DNA from: Massilia sp. Root351
Lineage (GTDB): Bacteria > Pseudomonadota > Gammaproteobacteria > Burkholderiales > Burkholderiaceae_D
DNA: 64,000 nucleotides
Assembly: GCF_001425045.1 (NCBI RefSeq)
Contig: NZ_LMDJ01000009.1
Location: 880-64,879, forward strand
Direction of reading: 5' to 3'
The translations under genes were made by a program, and so were the position numbers. The notes under the pieces were generated by a model. That model had not been told where the DNA came from. It did not search any database and worked only from the letters and a program-made list of their open reading frames with translations. Shown one piece after another: positions 29,028-38,344 of this stretch. How positions within the stretch are numbered: position 1 is the first letter of the stretch; the number at the start of each line of letters is the position of its first letter.

Positions 29028-29789
29028 TCAGGATTTGGGAGCGGCCGGCATGTCCGGCTTGGCGGTGACCGGCGTGCCGGTCTGTTCCAGCGGCGCCACG
29101 AAGTTGGCGCCCTGTAGCACCAGCTTGCCGCGCTTGCCGGCCGCCGGATCGAAGACATATGAGGTGACGCCGCAGTTGGGCACGTCGGCCTCGCGGTCCA
29201 CCGCCAGGATTTCGGACTCGTCCATGCGCTCCAGCAGGTAGCGGAAGCAGTTGACGATGACCTGGTGGCCGACGATGAGCACGCGGTCGCCCCGGTACTC
29301 GCGGGTGATGGTGTCGAGCACGCTGCGCAGGCGCAGGATCACGTCGCACCAGCTTTCGCCGCCCGGCGGGCGGAAATAGAACTTGCCCACGTGCTTGCGC
29401 TGCTCGGCCAGTTCGGGGAATTTGTCGGCAATGCCCAGCGGCGTGAGCCGGTCCAGGATGCCGAACTCCTTCTCGCGCAGGCGCTCGTCGGCAATCACCG
29501 TCAGGCGCTCGCGGCCCAGCTGTTCGATGACGGCGGCGGCGGTGCCGGCCGCGCGCACATAAGGGGAATGCAGCACCACGTCGGGCTGCTGCGCGGCGGG
29601 CAGGGCGCCGAACCAGGCCGCCAACGCGCGCGCCTGGCGTTCACCCAGCTCGGACAGGGGCACGTCGACGTCGCGGTGGGCGATATCGATCAAAAACTGC
29701 GAGGCCGCCTCGGCCGCCTCGCGCGCCACGTTGCCCGCGCTCTGGCCATGCCGCACGAGCCACAGTTGCTGGGGCCACTTTTGTTCCAT
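29028..29789 (-). CDS. Histidine phosphatase family protein (phosphoglycerate mutase-like)
   Basis: A 253-residue cytoplasmic enzyme of the branch 1 histidine phosphatase superfamily. The RHG motif LWLVRHGQSAGNVA lies near residues 10-23, with His14 the expected phospho-acceptor. The second catalytic histidine is in VLIVGHQVIVNCFR near 190. The proton-donor Glu is likely in LREKEFGILDRLTP. The C-terminal tail of about 50 residues, ending in VTAKPDMPAAPKS, is beyond the usual core. Substrate cannot be told. It immediately precedes nnrD, 5 bp away. Confidence 0.88.
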   Translation of the reverse strand: MEQKWPQQLWLVRHGQSAGNVAREAAEAASQFLIDIAHRDVDVPLSELGERQARALAAWFGALPAAQQPDVVLHSPYVRAAGTAAAVIEQLGRERLTVIADERLREKEFGILDRLTPLGIADKFPELAEQRKHVGKFYFRPPGGESWCDVILRLRSVLDTITREYRGDRVLIVGHQVIVNCFRYLLERMDESEILAVDREADVPNCGVTSYVFDPAAGKRGKLVLQGANFVAPLEQTGTPVTAKPDMPAAPKS

Positions 29790-29860
29790 GCCGGCTGCTC
29801 CATTCGAGAAGAAGTCCGGCCCATGCTAGTCGAATTTACAAAAGTGTGTCGCGAGGATGC

Positions 29861-31273
29861 TTAGGCTGCTTTACTTTCCTGTTCCGTTTCGCCGTCCTCG
29901 CCCAGCTCGGCGTCGGCGTTGAACACGGCCATATCGGTTTCGCCCAGCGCGCGGCTGGTGAGGGTGCCGGCCATGATGGAGCCGCTCACGTTGAGCGCGG
30001 TGCGGCCCATGTCGATCAGCGGCTCGATGGAAATCAGCAGCCCGGCCAGCGCCACCGGCAGGTTCATCGACGATAGCACGATCAGGGCGGCGAACGTGGC
30101 GCCGCCGCCCACCCCGGCCACGCCTACCGACCCGACCGCGATGATGGCCAGCAAGGGCACGATGAAGCCGGCCGTAAACGGGTCGATGCCCACGGTGGGG
30201 GCGATCATCACCGCCAGCATGGCCGGGTAGATGCCGGCGCAGCCGTTCTGGCCTATGGTGGCGCCGAAGGAGGCGGCGAAGTTGGCGATGCCTTCCGGCG
30301 TGCCGAGGCGGCGCGTCTGGGTCTGCACGCTCATCGGGATGGAGCCGGCGCTGGTGCGCGAGGTGAAGGCGAAGGCCAGCACCGGGAAAATCTTCTGCAC
30401 GTAGCGCAGCGGGTGCAGGCCGGCCGCCGCCACCAGCGCCAGGTGCACGCAGAACATCAGGATCAGCGCGCTGTACGAGGCCAGCACGAAGCCGATCAGG
30501 TTGAGGATGTCCGCATAGCTGGACACGGCCACCAGCCCGGCCATCAGCGCGAACACGCCGTACGGCGTCAGGCGCAGCACCAGGGTCACCATGCGCATCA
30601 CGATGGCGTGCGCCACCTTGATGAAGTGGTCGAAGGAGGCGAACAGTTCCGGCTTCTTGTCGTGGATGCCGATGGCCGAGACGCCGACGAAGATGGCGAA
30701 AATGACCACCGCGATGGTGGAGGTCTTGCGCGCACCGGTCAGGTCGAGGAAGGGATTGGCGGGGATAAAGCTGATCAGCATGCTGGGCAGCGAAATGGCC
30801 TGGGCGTCGCCCAGTTTGCCCTGCAGGTAGGCGCCGCGCGCCGCCTCGGCCGCGTTGGCGGTCAGCCCCACCGCGCTCAGGTTGAACAGCTTGGCCATCA
30901 GGATGCCGATGCCGGCGGCCACGATGGTGGTGGCAATCAGGGTGCCGATGGTCAGCGCACTGATCTTGCCCAGCGAGGAGGCGTTCTTGAGCTTGAGTAT
31001 GGCGCCGATGATGGAGACCATGATCAGCGGCATGATGATCATCTGCAGCAGCTTGACATAGCCGGTGCCGACGATGTCCAGGTACTCCGTGGTGGTCTTC
31101 AGTTCCGGATGGCCGGCGCCGTAGATGGCCTGGAGGGCGGCGCCCAGCAGCACACCCAGGCCGAGGCCGGTAAATACGCGCACGGTGAAGCTGGCGTGGC
31201 GGCTCTGCTGGCGATACATGAAGGCAAGCAGCGCCAGCGCTGCCGCGAGATTGAAAATTACATTGAATGCCAT
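29861..31273 (-). CDS. tcyP: L-cystine transporter, TcyP family
   Basis: A 470-residue sodium/proton-dicarboxylate symporter-fold protein for cystine uptake through the inner membrane. It aligns by eye along its whole length with E. coli TcyP (YdjN, 463 residues). Shared segments include GYVKLLQMIIMPLIMVSI, LGKISALTIGTL, FAFTSRTSAGSIP, FGATIGQNGCAGIYPAMLAV and ISIEPLIDMGRTALNVSG. About eight helices and two re-entrant loops are expected. It is a single gene with its own flanking gaps; control by CysB-like factors is possible but no site is evident. Confidence 0.93.
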   Translation of the reverse strand: MAFNVIFNLAAALALLAFMYRQQSRHASFTVRVFTGLGLGVLLGAALQAIYGAGHPELKTTTEYLDIVGTGYVKLLQMIIMPLIMVSIIGAILKLKNASSLGKISALTIGTLIATTIVAAGIGILMAKLFNLSAVGLTANAAEAARGAYLQGKLGDAQAISLPSMLISFIPANPFLDLTGARKTSTIAVVIFAIFVGVSAIGIHDKKPELFASFDHFIKVAHAIVMRMVTLVLRLTPYGVFALMAGLVAVSSYADILNLIGFVLASYSALILMFCVHLALVAAAGLHPLRYVQKIFPVLAFAFTSRTSAGSIPMSVQTQTRRLGTPEGIANFAASFGATIGQNGCAGIYPAMLAVMIAPTVGIDPFTAGFIVPLLAIIAVGSVGVAGVGGGATFAALIVLSSMNLPVALAGLLISIEPLIDMGRTALNVSGSIMAGTLTSRALGETDMAVFNADAELGEDGETEQESKAA

Positions 31274-31344
31274 TCGCCGGCCCTGGACTTGTGGTGGTGG
31301 ATAAACAGTTGCCGGGCCATTTTAAGGCAATTCCTACGCCGGTG

Positions 31345-32142
31345 TCAGACCTCTACCTTGTTGTACTTGAGCCAGCGCGCCATGGCGTCGTCGCGCACCG
31401 GGCCGGGCGGCTGCTCCTGCACGCTGAGCTGGGTTTGCAGCAGCCAGCGGAACAGCGCCTCTTGCGCCTTGAAGGCGGCGGCCGGCGCGTGGATGGTCAG
31501 GCAGACCAGCGCCTGCCGCGTCCACAGGCTGAGTACCATATAGTGGCTGACGTCGTCCACGCCCGGCAACGCACCCTGGTATTCGGTGGCCACGCCCTGC
31601 ACCCGCATGCCCCAGTTCTCGCCTTCCAGGCGGTAGGGACGCTTGACCTGGCTCAGCCACGGCATTTCCTCGGCCACCTTGCGCAGGCGCAGTTCGTTCC
31701 AGTCGTGCACGGTCAGGCTGGTGTTGGCCACGCCGATGGCGGCCAGGTGGCTGCCGCTGGCAATGTCGAACAGCTGGTACACATGGCCGTCCACATTGTC
31801 GCACCAGCCCTGCGGCGCGTTCAGCACGATGCCGATGCCGGGGCTGGCGAAGCGCTTCAGGGGCAGGGCGCTGAAGTCCGGCGCCTCGGCTTCGATATGG
31901 CAGGCGCAGCCGCACTGCTCCAGCGCCCGGGTGAACTGCTGTGCGCTGTCCAGGTCGATGCCCTTTTTCACGATGGCGGACGGCGCCGCCAGCAGGGTGT
32001 GCATCTGCTGCACGCTGCGCTGGAACAGCGCGGCCAGGCGCGCCGCGACTTGCATGGCGTCTTGTCCCGGCTTGGCGCCGCGCGCGATGACGCGGTAGCG
32101 TGAAGGCAGGCCAGCTGCGGCCTGGTCGACGGAGTTTGGCAT
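31345..32142 (-). CDS. Conserved hypothetical protein
   Basis: About 265 residues from ATG 32142; a TTG start at 32199 would add a short hydrophobic N-terminus (VYFILAAILLNIPFA). No good ribosome site helps decide. Residues 15-70 (RYRVIARGAKPGQDAMQVAA) resemble a small alpha/beta domain of ribosomal L7/L12-C type by eye. The later part, with WTRQALVCLTIHAPAAAF, could be a DcrB/PsbP-like fold. Neither match is firm. Isolated between tcyP and the two-component operon. Function unknown. Confidence 0.65.
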   Translation of the reverse strand: MPNSVDQAAAGLPSRYRVIARGAKPGQDAMQVAARLAALFQRSVQQMHTLLAAPSAIVKKGIDLDSAQQFTRALEQCGCACHIEAEAPDFSALPLKRFASPGIGIVLNAPQGWCDNVDGHVYQLFDIASGSHLAAIGVANTSLTVHDWNELRLRKVAEEMPWLSQVKRPYRLEGENWGMRVQGVATEYQGALPGVDDVSHYMVLSLWTRQALVCLTIHAPAAAFKAQEALFRWLLQTQLSVQEQPPGPVRDDAMARWLKYNKVEV

Positions 32143-32245
32143 TGCAAATGGAATATTTAACAGAATTGCCGCAAGGATAAAATAAACAGGGGCGCGCAAA
32201 ATGCACGCATTGTCACTTTCCCAAAAAAAGTTTGCGTGACGGGCG

Positions 32246-33688
32246 TCAGGACGGTGTGAGCCAGATATCGAAGCTGGTTTCGCCCTGGCCGGTGGCGGCC
32301 AGCTTGTGCGCGTAGCCGTGCCGGTTCAGCACTTCGCGCGCGAACAGCAGGCCTATGCCCTGGCCGCCCTTCTTGGTGGTGAAGAAGGGCGTAAACAGCT
32401 GGCTGGCGGGCACGCCGCCGAGGCGGTCGCCCGAGTCGATGATGCTCAGGCGCGCGCCGGCGCCGCCCCTGCCGTCTTCCGCTGCCAGCGACAGGTGCAC
32501 GTGGCCGTCTGGCAGGCCGTGTTCCTGCATGGCTGCTGCCACCGCCTCCATGGCGTTCTTCACCAGGTTGAGCAGCGCCTGCTCCATCAGCTGGCTGTCC
32601 ATCGGCAGCGCCGGCACCTGGTCGCGCCGTATCCAGGCCAGCTCGATGCCGCGGCTGCGGCACGGCTCGCGGTACAGGCTTACGATGTCGTCCAGGATGG
32701 CGCCAATGGCGGCCGGCCGCAGTTCGGGCGCAGGCATTTTTACCACGCGCGTGAAGCGCTCGATGAACTCGCCCAGCCGCACGTTGCGGCGCTTGACGGC
32801 CACGATGGCGGTGCTGAAGTCGTCGGCGTCGCGCTCGGCCAGCTGGCTGCGGTAGTACAGCAGCGACTCAAGCACCGAGCCGGTGGCGGCCACGGTGTTG
32901 TTCACTTCGTGGCCCAGCACCCGTATCATCTTGTCGTAGGTGGCGTGTTCGGAGTCGGCCAGTTCGGCGGTCAGCTCATCGATCAGCAGGAACTGGCGCG
33001 CAAAGCCGCGGTCATGGAAGTGACCGCGCTGGCCCCGGTAGCGCCGCCCGTCGGCATCGCTCAGCAGGCGGCTCGCGCCGAGCGGCAGCGCGTCGAGCTG
33101 CTCCAGCAGGCTGCGCGCCCGCGCCCGCGCGGCTGAGGTGGCGGCGACAGCGGCGCTGCCGGTAGCCGCAGCGCTGGTGGCATCGGCGCCGCCGTCCAGC
33201 CAGGCGCGCAATGGCTTGCCGAGCGGGGCGTCCAGGCCGAGCAAGGCGCCGGCGCTGGGGTTGATCAGGCTGATATGGCCGTCGAAGTCGAATACGACCA
33301 CGGCACTGGGGGTTGCCTCCAGCAGGCGGTCCAGAAAGCCGCGTTGCTCGCCCAGGCGCAGGCGCTCCTGGTACAGCGCGTCCAGCATGCTGTTGAACAG
33401 GCCGACCAGTTCGCCCAGCTCGCCTTTTTCTTCTCGCCCGCCGGGCTGCGTGCGCAGGCGCGCCGCATAGTCCTGGTCCTGCAGCAGGCCCTGGAAGCGC
33501 TGCGTGTAGTCCAGCGGCTCGAGCGCCTGGCGGATCAGGCGCAGGCCCAGCAGCCAGCTGGCCAGCAGCAGCGCTTCCAGGCCGATAAACAGCAGCGGCT
33601 GGCTGCGGTAATGCAGCAGCACCGCAGCCAGCAGCAGTGCGTGCAGCGCCGCCAGGTAGAGCTGCAGGCGGCGCCGCAGGCTTAGCAT
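32246..33688 (-). CDS. Membrane sensor histidine kinase, partner of the sigma-54 regulator
   Basis: A 480-residue inner-membrane kinase. Two hydrophobic helices at about 8-26 and 29-48 with almost no periplasmic loop indicate that it senses within the membrane. A HAMP-like linker and a PAS domain (residues 120-165, ATPSAVVVFDFDGHISLINP) follow. The H-box is LGHEVNNTVAATGSVL, an NtrY-like form of the motif. The ATP site has LLNLVKNAMEAV, IIDSGDRL and GGQGIGLLFAREVL. The start is ATG 33688, 49 bp after the regulator stop. It is the last gene of the HlyD-ABC-regulator-kinase operon. Intramembrane kinases of this plan often monitor envelope stress or the transporter they control. Confidence 0.9.
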   Translation of the reverse strand: MLSLRRRLQLYLAALHALLLAAVLLHYRSQPLLFIGLEALLLASWLLGLRLIRQALEPLDYTQRFQGLLQDQDYAARLRTQPGGREEKGELGELVGLFNSMLDALYQERLRLGEQRGFLDRLLEATPSAVVVFDFDGHISLINPSAGALLGLDAPLGKPLRAWLDGGADATSAAATGSAAVAATSAARARARSLLEQLDALPLGASRLLSDADGRRYRGQRGHFHDRGFARQFLLIDELTAELADSEHATYDKMIRVLGHEVNNTVAATGSVLESLLYYRSQLAERDADDFSTAIVAVKRRNVRLGEFIERFTRVVKMPAPELRPAAIGAILDDIVSLYREPCRSRGIELAWIRRDQVPALPMDSQLMEQALLNLVKNAMEAVAAAMQEHGLPDGHVHLSLAAEDGRGGAGARLSIIDSGDRLGGVPASQLFTPFFTTKKGGQGIGLLFAREVLNRHGYAHKLAATGQGETSFDIWLTPS

Positions 33689-33737
33689 GCCGGCGCTTTC
33701 ATACCGTGCGCACCGGCGTGCGCGCTCGGATGGCCGC

Positions 33738-35180
33738 TCACGCGCGCTCCTGGCCCGGCAGCTGCGCTGCGCCGTCGCCGGGTGCGCCGCCCATGCCGTG
33801 CCGCTCCAGGCGGCGGTACAGCGCATTGCGGCTCAGCCCCAGCGCCTTGGATACGCGCGAGATATTGCCCTGATGCTGCTGCATCGCCTTTTCTATCATG
33901 TGGCGCTCCACCTGCTCCAGCGTCATGCCATCGACGCCCAGGCCCGGGCCGCGCCCGGTGGCCGTGTCGCGCTGCTCGGCATCGAGGAAGTCGGCTTGCG
34001 CCAGCTGGCGCTTGCCGGACAGCAGTATGGTGCGTTCCAGCGTCTGCTTGAGCTGGCGGATATTGCCCGGCCATGGCTGGGCGCTGAGCCAGTCCAGCGC
34101 GGACTGCGCCAGGCCGATCTCGGCCAGCCCGTAGCTGGCCGCCACCTCGGCCGCGATATGGCGCGCCAGCAGCGGTACATCGCTGCGGCGCTCGCGCAGC
34201 GGCGGCAGGCGCAGGGTGATCAGGTTGAGGCGGTAGTACAGGTCTTCGCGGAAGTCGCCGGCGGCCACTTGCTCGGCCAGTTCGCGGTTGGTGGCGGACA
34301 CCACGCGGATGTCGGCCTGCTCGCTGCGGCTGGCGCCCACCGGCAGGTAGCGCTGGTCCTGCAGCACGCGCAGCAGCTTGACCTGGTCGGCGCGGTTCAG
34401 TTCGCCGATTTCGTCCATGAACAGGGTGCTGCCGTGCGCCGCCGCCACATGGCCCTTGCGGCCGGTCTTGGCGTCGGTGAAGGCGCCGCGCACGTGGCCG
34501 AACATCTCGCTCTCGAACAGCGAAGGGGTGATGGCGCCCATATTGATCTTCACGGCGGCGTGCGCGGCGCGCGGGCTGTTGCGGTGGATGGCGTCGGCGA
34601 TCAGCTCCTTGCCGCTGCCGCTTTCGCCCAGGATCAGCACCGGCGCGCGCGTGGCCGCCACCTGGCCCACGGTGGCCAGCAGCTTGAGCAGGGCAGGGTG
34701 CTCGCCGACGATGCCGCGAAAGTCGAAATGCCGGTCCAGCGCGGCGCGCGTGGGGGCGGCCGAGGGCGGCGGCGCATTGCCGGCATGGCTGTCCAAAGTG
34801 GCGCGGATCAGCGCCACCAGTTGCGCGTTGTCCCAGGGCTTGGTGAAGAAGTTGGCCGCGCCCGCCTGCATGCCTTTCACGGCCAGCGCGATCGAACCCC
34901 AGGCGGTCATCAACAGCACCGGCAGGTCGGGATACTGCTGGCGGATGCGGCCCAGCAGTTCCAGGCCCTCCTCGCCACTGGTCTGCAGCGAGAAGTTCAT
35001 GTCCTGCAGCACCAGGTCGAAGGGTTCGGCCGCCAGCAGTGCCAGCGCGCGGCGCGGCTCATCGCAGCTGTGCGGCGCCATGCCGGACTGCTTGAGCAGC
35101 AAGGCCAGCGATACCAGGACGGCACTGTCGTCATCGACGATGAGGATGCGGGGCTTGCGGGATGATTCCATTGGGGCCAT
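33738..35180 (-). CDS. Sigma-54-dependent response regulator (NtrC family)
   Basis: A 480-residue enhancer-binding activator. The receiver domain spans 1-125 with phospho-acceptor Asp60. The AAA+ domain has Walker A GESGSGKE (185-192), the sigma-54 contact loop GAFTDA (232-237, where the common form is GAFTGA) and Walker B LFMDEIGEL. An arginine-finger region lies in DLYYRLN. A C-terminal Fis-type helix-turn-helix (GNISRVSKALGLSRNALYRRL) binds DNA. It lies 27 bp after the second permease gene and 49 bp before its kinase. A -24/-12 promoter upstream of the operon is its obvious target. Confidence 0.94.
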   Translation of the reverse strand: MAPMESSRKPRILIVDDDSAVLVSLALLLKQSGMAPHSCDEPRRALALLAAEPFDLVLQDMNFSLQTSGEEGLELLGRIRQQYPDLPVLLMTAWGSIALAVKGMQAGAANFFTKPWDNAQLVALIRATLDSHAGNAPPPSAAPTRAALDRHFDFRGIVGEHPALLKLLATVGQVAATRAPVLILGESGSGKELIADAIHRNSPRAAHAAVKINMGAITPSLFESEMFGHVRGAFTDAKTGRKGHVAAAHGSTLFMDEIGELNRADQVKLLRVLQDQRYLPVGASRSEQADIRVVSATNRELAEQVAAGDFREDLYYRLNLITLRLPPLRERRSDVPLLARHIAAEVAASYGLAEIGLAQSALDWLSAQPWPGNIRQLKQTLERTILLSGKRQLAQADFLDAEQRDTATGRGPGLGVDGMTLEQVERHMIEKAMQQHQGNISRVSKALGLSRNALYRRLERHGMGGAPGDGAAQLPGQERA

Positions 35181-35207
35181 TGAAGCTGGTTGTCCGTTAC
35201 GGTTGGT

Positions 35208-36422
35208 CTACTCGTAGTGCAGCGCTTCGGTCGGGCTGAGGCGGCTGGCGCGCCAGCCAGGATACACCGAGCAAAGCAAGGATAGCAGATAGATAATGAG
35301 CATCGCCAGCCCCGCCGCCGCGAAAAAAACCTGCCAGTTCAGGCCCGCGCCCAACGCGCCGGTCAGCGGCAATTGCACCAGCAACGCCAGTCCGGCCAGC
35401 ATGGCCACGCTGCTGAGCAAGAACTGTTCGGCGATGATCTGGCGGTAGATGTCGCCGGCGCTGGCGCCGATGGCGCGCCGCAGGCCGATCTCCGGGATGC
35501 GCCGCGTGGTGTTCTGCCACAGCACGCCGAACAGGCCGAAGGCCACCATCAGCAGCAGGAAGGCCGCCACCACCGACAGCACCAGCAGCGGCGCCATGTC
35601 CACCTTGTGCATGGCGCTGCGCAAATCGTCCAGCGGCGAGATGGCGAACTCCCAGCCGGGGCGCATGCCTTTCAGCTGCGCCTGCAACACCGCCTCGAAG
35701 CTGCGCGGGGTGCCGGCTTTCATGCGCAGCAGGATGGTCTGCGCACCGTGCATGGTGGCGTCCGGGCCGAAGCGCAGCAGCATGTAGGGGCGCGGCGTGG
35801 AGAACTCGCCCTGCTGGCGGAAGTCTTCCACCACTGCCCGCACCACGTAGCGGCTGGGAGTGCCGGAGTATTCGCTGCTCATGTATATCTTGCCGACGGC
35901 GCGCCCGGCAGCGTCCGGCCCGGGCGCCAGCTGTTCGGCGAACAGGCGGTTGATCACGACCGGCGTGTCGGCCAGCCCGTCGTCTGCAGCCGAGTACCAC
36001 GCGCCGGCCAGTGCCTGCATGCCGAGCACGGGAAAGAAAGCGTCGCTGGTTTCCATCATGCCGACGCGAACGGCGCGCGCATCCGGCGGCAGGCGGAAGG
36101 TGCTGCTCATGTTGGCGTGCTGAAACGGGGAGAAATTGCTGAAGGCGACGTCCTCCACTTGCGGCAGCGCGGCCAGCGTGCGCCTGAAATGGTCGCGCAG
36201 CTGGGCATCCCCTTTCATCGGCGGCGTGTCCCTGCTGGTCTTGATCGTCACCGACCACACGTTGCCTGGCTGGTAGCCGAGCGGCATCCGGTACAGCTGC
36301 CAGCTGCGCGCGCCGAAAGCGGCAATGGCGAACACCAGCACGAAGGCCAGCAGGATTTCCAGCGTCAGCATCAGGTTGCGCGACTTGCGCTTCCAGATCA
36401 GTTTCAGCAGATGGCGCAGCAT
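35208..36422 (-). CDS. ABC transporter permease (MacB/FtsX type), second subunit
   Basis: A 404-residue protein with the MacB layout: one N-terminal helix (MLTLEILLAFVLVFAIAAF), a large periplasmic domain of about 220 residues and three C-terminal helices. ATG 36422 shares its A with the stop codon of the upstream permease gene, so translation is coupled. Motifs include NTTRRIPEIGLRRAIGAS before helix 3 and WRASRLSPTEALHYE at the end, both standard in FtsX-like permeases. It likely forms a heterodimer with the other permease and works with the ATPase and the adaptor, exporting peptides or other toxic compounds. Confidence 0.92.
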   Translation of the reverse strand: MLRHLLKLIWKRKSRNLMLTLEILLAFVLVFAIAAFGARSWQLYRMPLGYQPGNVWSVTIKTSRDTPPMKGDAQLRDHFRRTLAALPQVEDVAFSNFSPFQHANMSSTFRLPPDARAVRVGMMETSDAFFPVLGMQALAGAWYSAADDGLADTPVVINRLFAEQLAPGPDAAGRAVGKIYMSSEYSGTPSRYVVRAVVEDFRQQGEFSTPRPYMLLRFGPDATMHGAQTILLRMKAGTPRSFEAVLQAQLKGMRPGWEFAISPLDDLRSAMHKVDMAPLLVLSVVAAFLLLMVAFGLFGVLWQNTTRRIPEIGLRRAIGASAGDIYRQIIAEQFLLSSVAMLAGLALLVQLPLTGALGAGLNWQVFFAAAGLAMLIIYLLSLLCSVYPGWRASRLSPTEALHYE

Positions 36423-37660
36423 CAGGCGGTTCCCTTCAGGGCATGGACAGGATCGAGGCGGGACATTTTCCAGGCCGGCACCACGCCGGACAGCAGGCCG
36501 AACACGGTGGTGACCAGCAGGCCGTAGCCGAACACGGTGAGGTTGAGCTGCACTTTCAGGTAGGGAATGATGGCGGACGCTTCCAGCCAGGCCAGCAAGC
36601 CCCAGGTGCACAGCAGGCTCAATCCGCCGCCGGCGAGGCACAGCAGTACATTCTCCAGCAGCAGCTGGCCGGCCAGCTGGGCGCTGGTGGCGCCGAAGGC
36701 CTTGCGCACGCCGATCTCGCCGCTGCGCTCCATGATGCGGCCCATGTTCAGGTTCACCAGGTTGAGCGCGGGCAGCAGCATGAACAGCAGCATCAGCACG
36801 GCGATCACCGCCAGCACAGTGGTGGCGCCGGAGTCCTCACTTTCGCTTTGCGTGAGCATGCGCGAGAACAGCTCCAGCTTGCTGTCGGCCCAGAAGTGCG
36901 CGGTAGCCCACGCCTTGGGGTCGTCGAACTGGAAGTTGCGCGCTGCGCGCATCACGTCCTGCTTGATCAGTGGCAGGCCGGCCTGGTCGCGCGCCATCAG
37001 CAGCGCGGTGAAATTGCCGAACTGCTGGTTGCGGTACTCCGTGGACGCGTAGGTGGTGTGCGGTACCCAGATATCGGAGAAGGCGTTCAAGTGCAGCTCG
37101 TCCTGCACCACGCCGACGACCTTGAACAGCTGGCCGCCAGTGCTGAGCGGCTGGCCCAGGGCCGACACGCCGGGGAACAGCTTGCGCGCGGTGGACGCGT
37201 TGATGACAGCCACCATGCGGCCCTGCGCCATGTCGTCCTCGTGCAGCACGCGCCCGGCCAGCAGCGTGAAGTCCAGGATCTGCCAGTACTCGGCATCGGT
37301 GCGGCGCAGCAGCAGTTCGCTGACGCGCTCACCCTGGTAGACCGACACCGTTTCCGGGCTCGTGACGGCCGACACCAGCTGCGCCGATTTGATCGGCTTG
37401 AGCGATTGTTCGATCAGCTTGAAGCCCAGCGGGCTGCGGCTCCTCTGCTGGTTGTCGGGGCCGCGCGCCTCGATCTTGTGCACTTGCAGATAGCGTCCGC
37501 TGCGGCCTTCCACGCCGCTGGGCTGGAAGGCGTTCTGCAGCAGCGCGGTTACCACCAGCAGCACCACCAGCGTGAGCACGATGCAGGCCAGGTTGATGGC
37601 GGTGAACAGTTTGCGCCGCATCAACACCTTGAAGGCGGTAAGCAGATAGTTGCGTAGCAT
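36422..37660 (-). CDS. ABC transporter permease (MacB/FtsX type), first subunit
   Basis: A 412-residue MacB-type permease. The N-terminal helix (FTAINLACIVLTLVVLLVVTAL) is followed by the periplasmic domain, which contains GRVLHEDDMAQGRMVAVIN. Three C-terminal helices follow. The cytoplasmic elbow MERSGEIGVRKAFGATSAQL is the FtsX-family signature. It begins 9 bp after the ATPase stop and its own stop overlaps the next permease start. The two permeases are only distantly alike, consistent with a heterodimeric pair. Confidence 0.92.
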   Translation of the reverse strand: MLRNYLLTAFKVLMRRKLFTAINLACIVLTLVVLLVVTALLQNAFQPSGVEGRSGRYLQVHKIEARGPDNQQRSRSPLGFKLIEQSLKPIKSAQLVSAVTSPETVSVYQGERVSELLLRRTDAEYWQILDFTLLAGRVLHEDDMAQGRMVAVINASTARKLFPGVSALGQPLSTGGQLFKVVGVVQDELHLNAFSDIWVPHTTYASTEYRNQQFGNFTALLMARDQAGLPLIKQDVMRAARNFQFDDPKAWATAHFWADSKLELFSRMLTQSESEDSGATTVLAVIAVLMLLFMLLPALNLVNLNMGRIMERSGEIGVRKAFGATSAQLAGQLLLENVLLCLAGGGLSLLCTWGLLAWLEASAIIPYLKVQLNLTVFGYGLLVTTVFGLLSGVVPAWKMSRLDPVHALKGTA

Positions 37661-37669
37661 GCGGTCCCC

Positions 37670-38335
37670 TTACGCCACCAGCTGGCCGTCGAACACGCGC
37701 ACGATGCGATTGGCGCGCCGCGCTTCGGTTTCGTCGTGCGTCACCATCACCACCGTGGTGCCTTCGGCGTTCAGCTTGAGCAGGATGTCCATGACCTCGG
37801 CCCCCATCTTGCTATCCAGGTTGCCGGTCGGCTCGTCGGCCAGCAGCACTTGCGGGCGGCCCACAATGGCGCGCGCGAGCGCCACGCGCTGCTGCTGGCC
37901 GCCGGACAGTTGATTGGGGTAGTGTTCCATGCGCGCGCCCAGGCCCACCTTCTCCAGCGCCCCGCGCGCCAGGCGCTTGCGCTCGGCCGCCGTGACGCCG
38001 CTGCGGTAGAGCAGCGGCAGTTCCACGTTGTCGATCACGCGCAGGTCGGCAATCAGGTGGAAGCTCTGGAAGATGAAGCCGAAGGTGCGGTTGCGCAGCC
38101 GCGCCACTTCCTTGTCGCGGTAGGACTTCACCGGCGCGCCGCCGACGCGGATGGTGCCCGAGCCGGGCCGGTCCAGCAGGCCGATAAGATTGAGCAGGGT
38201 GCTCTTGCCGCAGCCGCTGGGACCCATGATGCAAACGAATTCGGCTTCCTTCACATGCAGGTCGATGTCCTTCAGCGCCAGGGTTTCCACCTTATCGGTC
38301 TGGTAGGTCTTGCTTACTTTTTCAAGCTGGATCAT
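37670..38335 (-). CDS. ABC transporter ATPase (MacB/LolD type)
   Basis: A 221-residue nucleotide-binding subunit with Walker A GPSGCGKSTLLN (39-50), signature LSGGQQQRVALARAI, Walker B VLLADEPTGNLDS and H-loop THDETEARRAN. It belongs to the LolD/MacB group that energises FtsX-type permeases. Such systems act as mechanotransmitters, not classic channels. It begins 9 bp after the adaptor gene stop and ends 9 bp before the first permease gene. Confidence 0.95.
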   Translation of the reverse strand: MIQLEKVSKTYQTDKVETLALKDIDLHVKEAEFVCIMGPSGCGKSTLLNLIGLLDRPGSGTIRVGGAPVKSYRDKEVARLRNRTFGFIFQSFHLIADLRVIDNVELPLLYRSGVTAAERKRLARGALEKVGLGARMEHYPNQLSGGQQQRVALARAIVGRPQVLLADEPTGNLDSKMGAEVMDILLKLNAEGTTVVMVTHDETEARRANRIVRVFDGQLVA

Positions 38336-38344
38336 GGTCTTCCC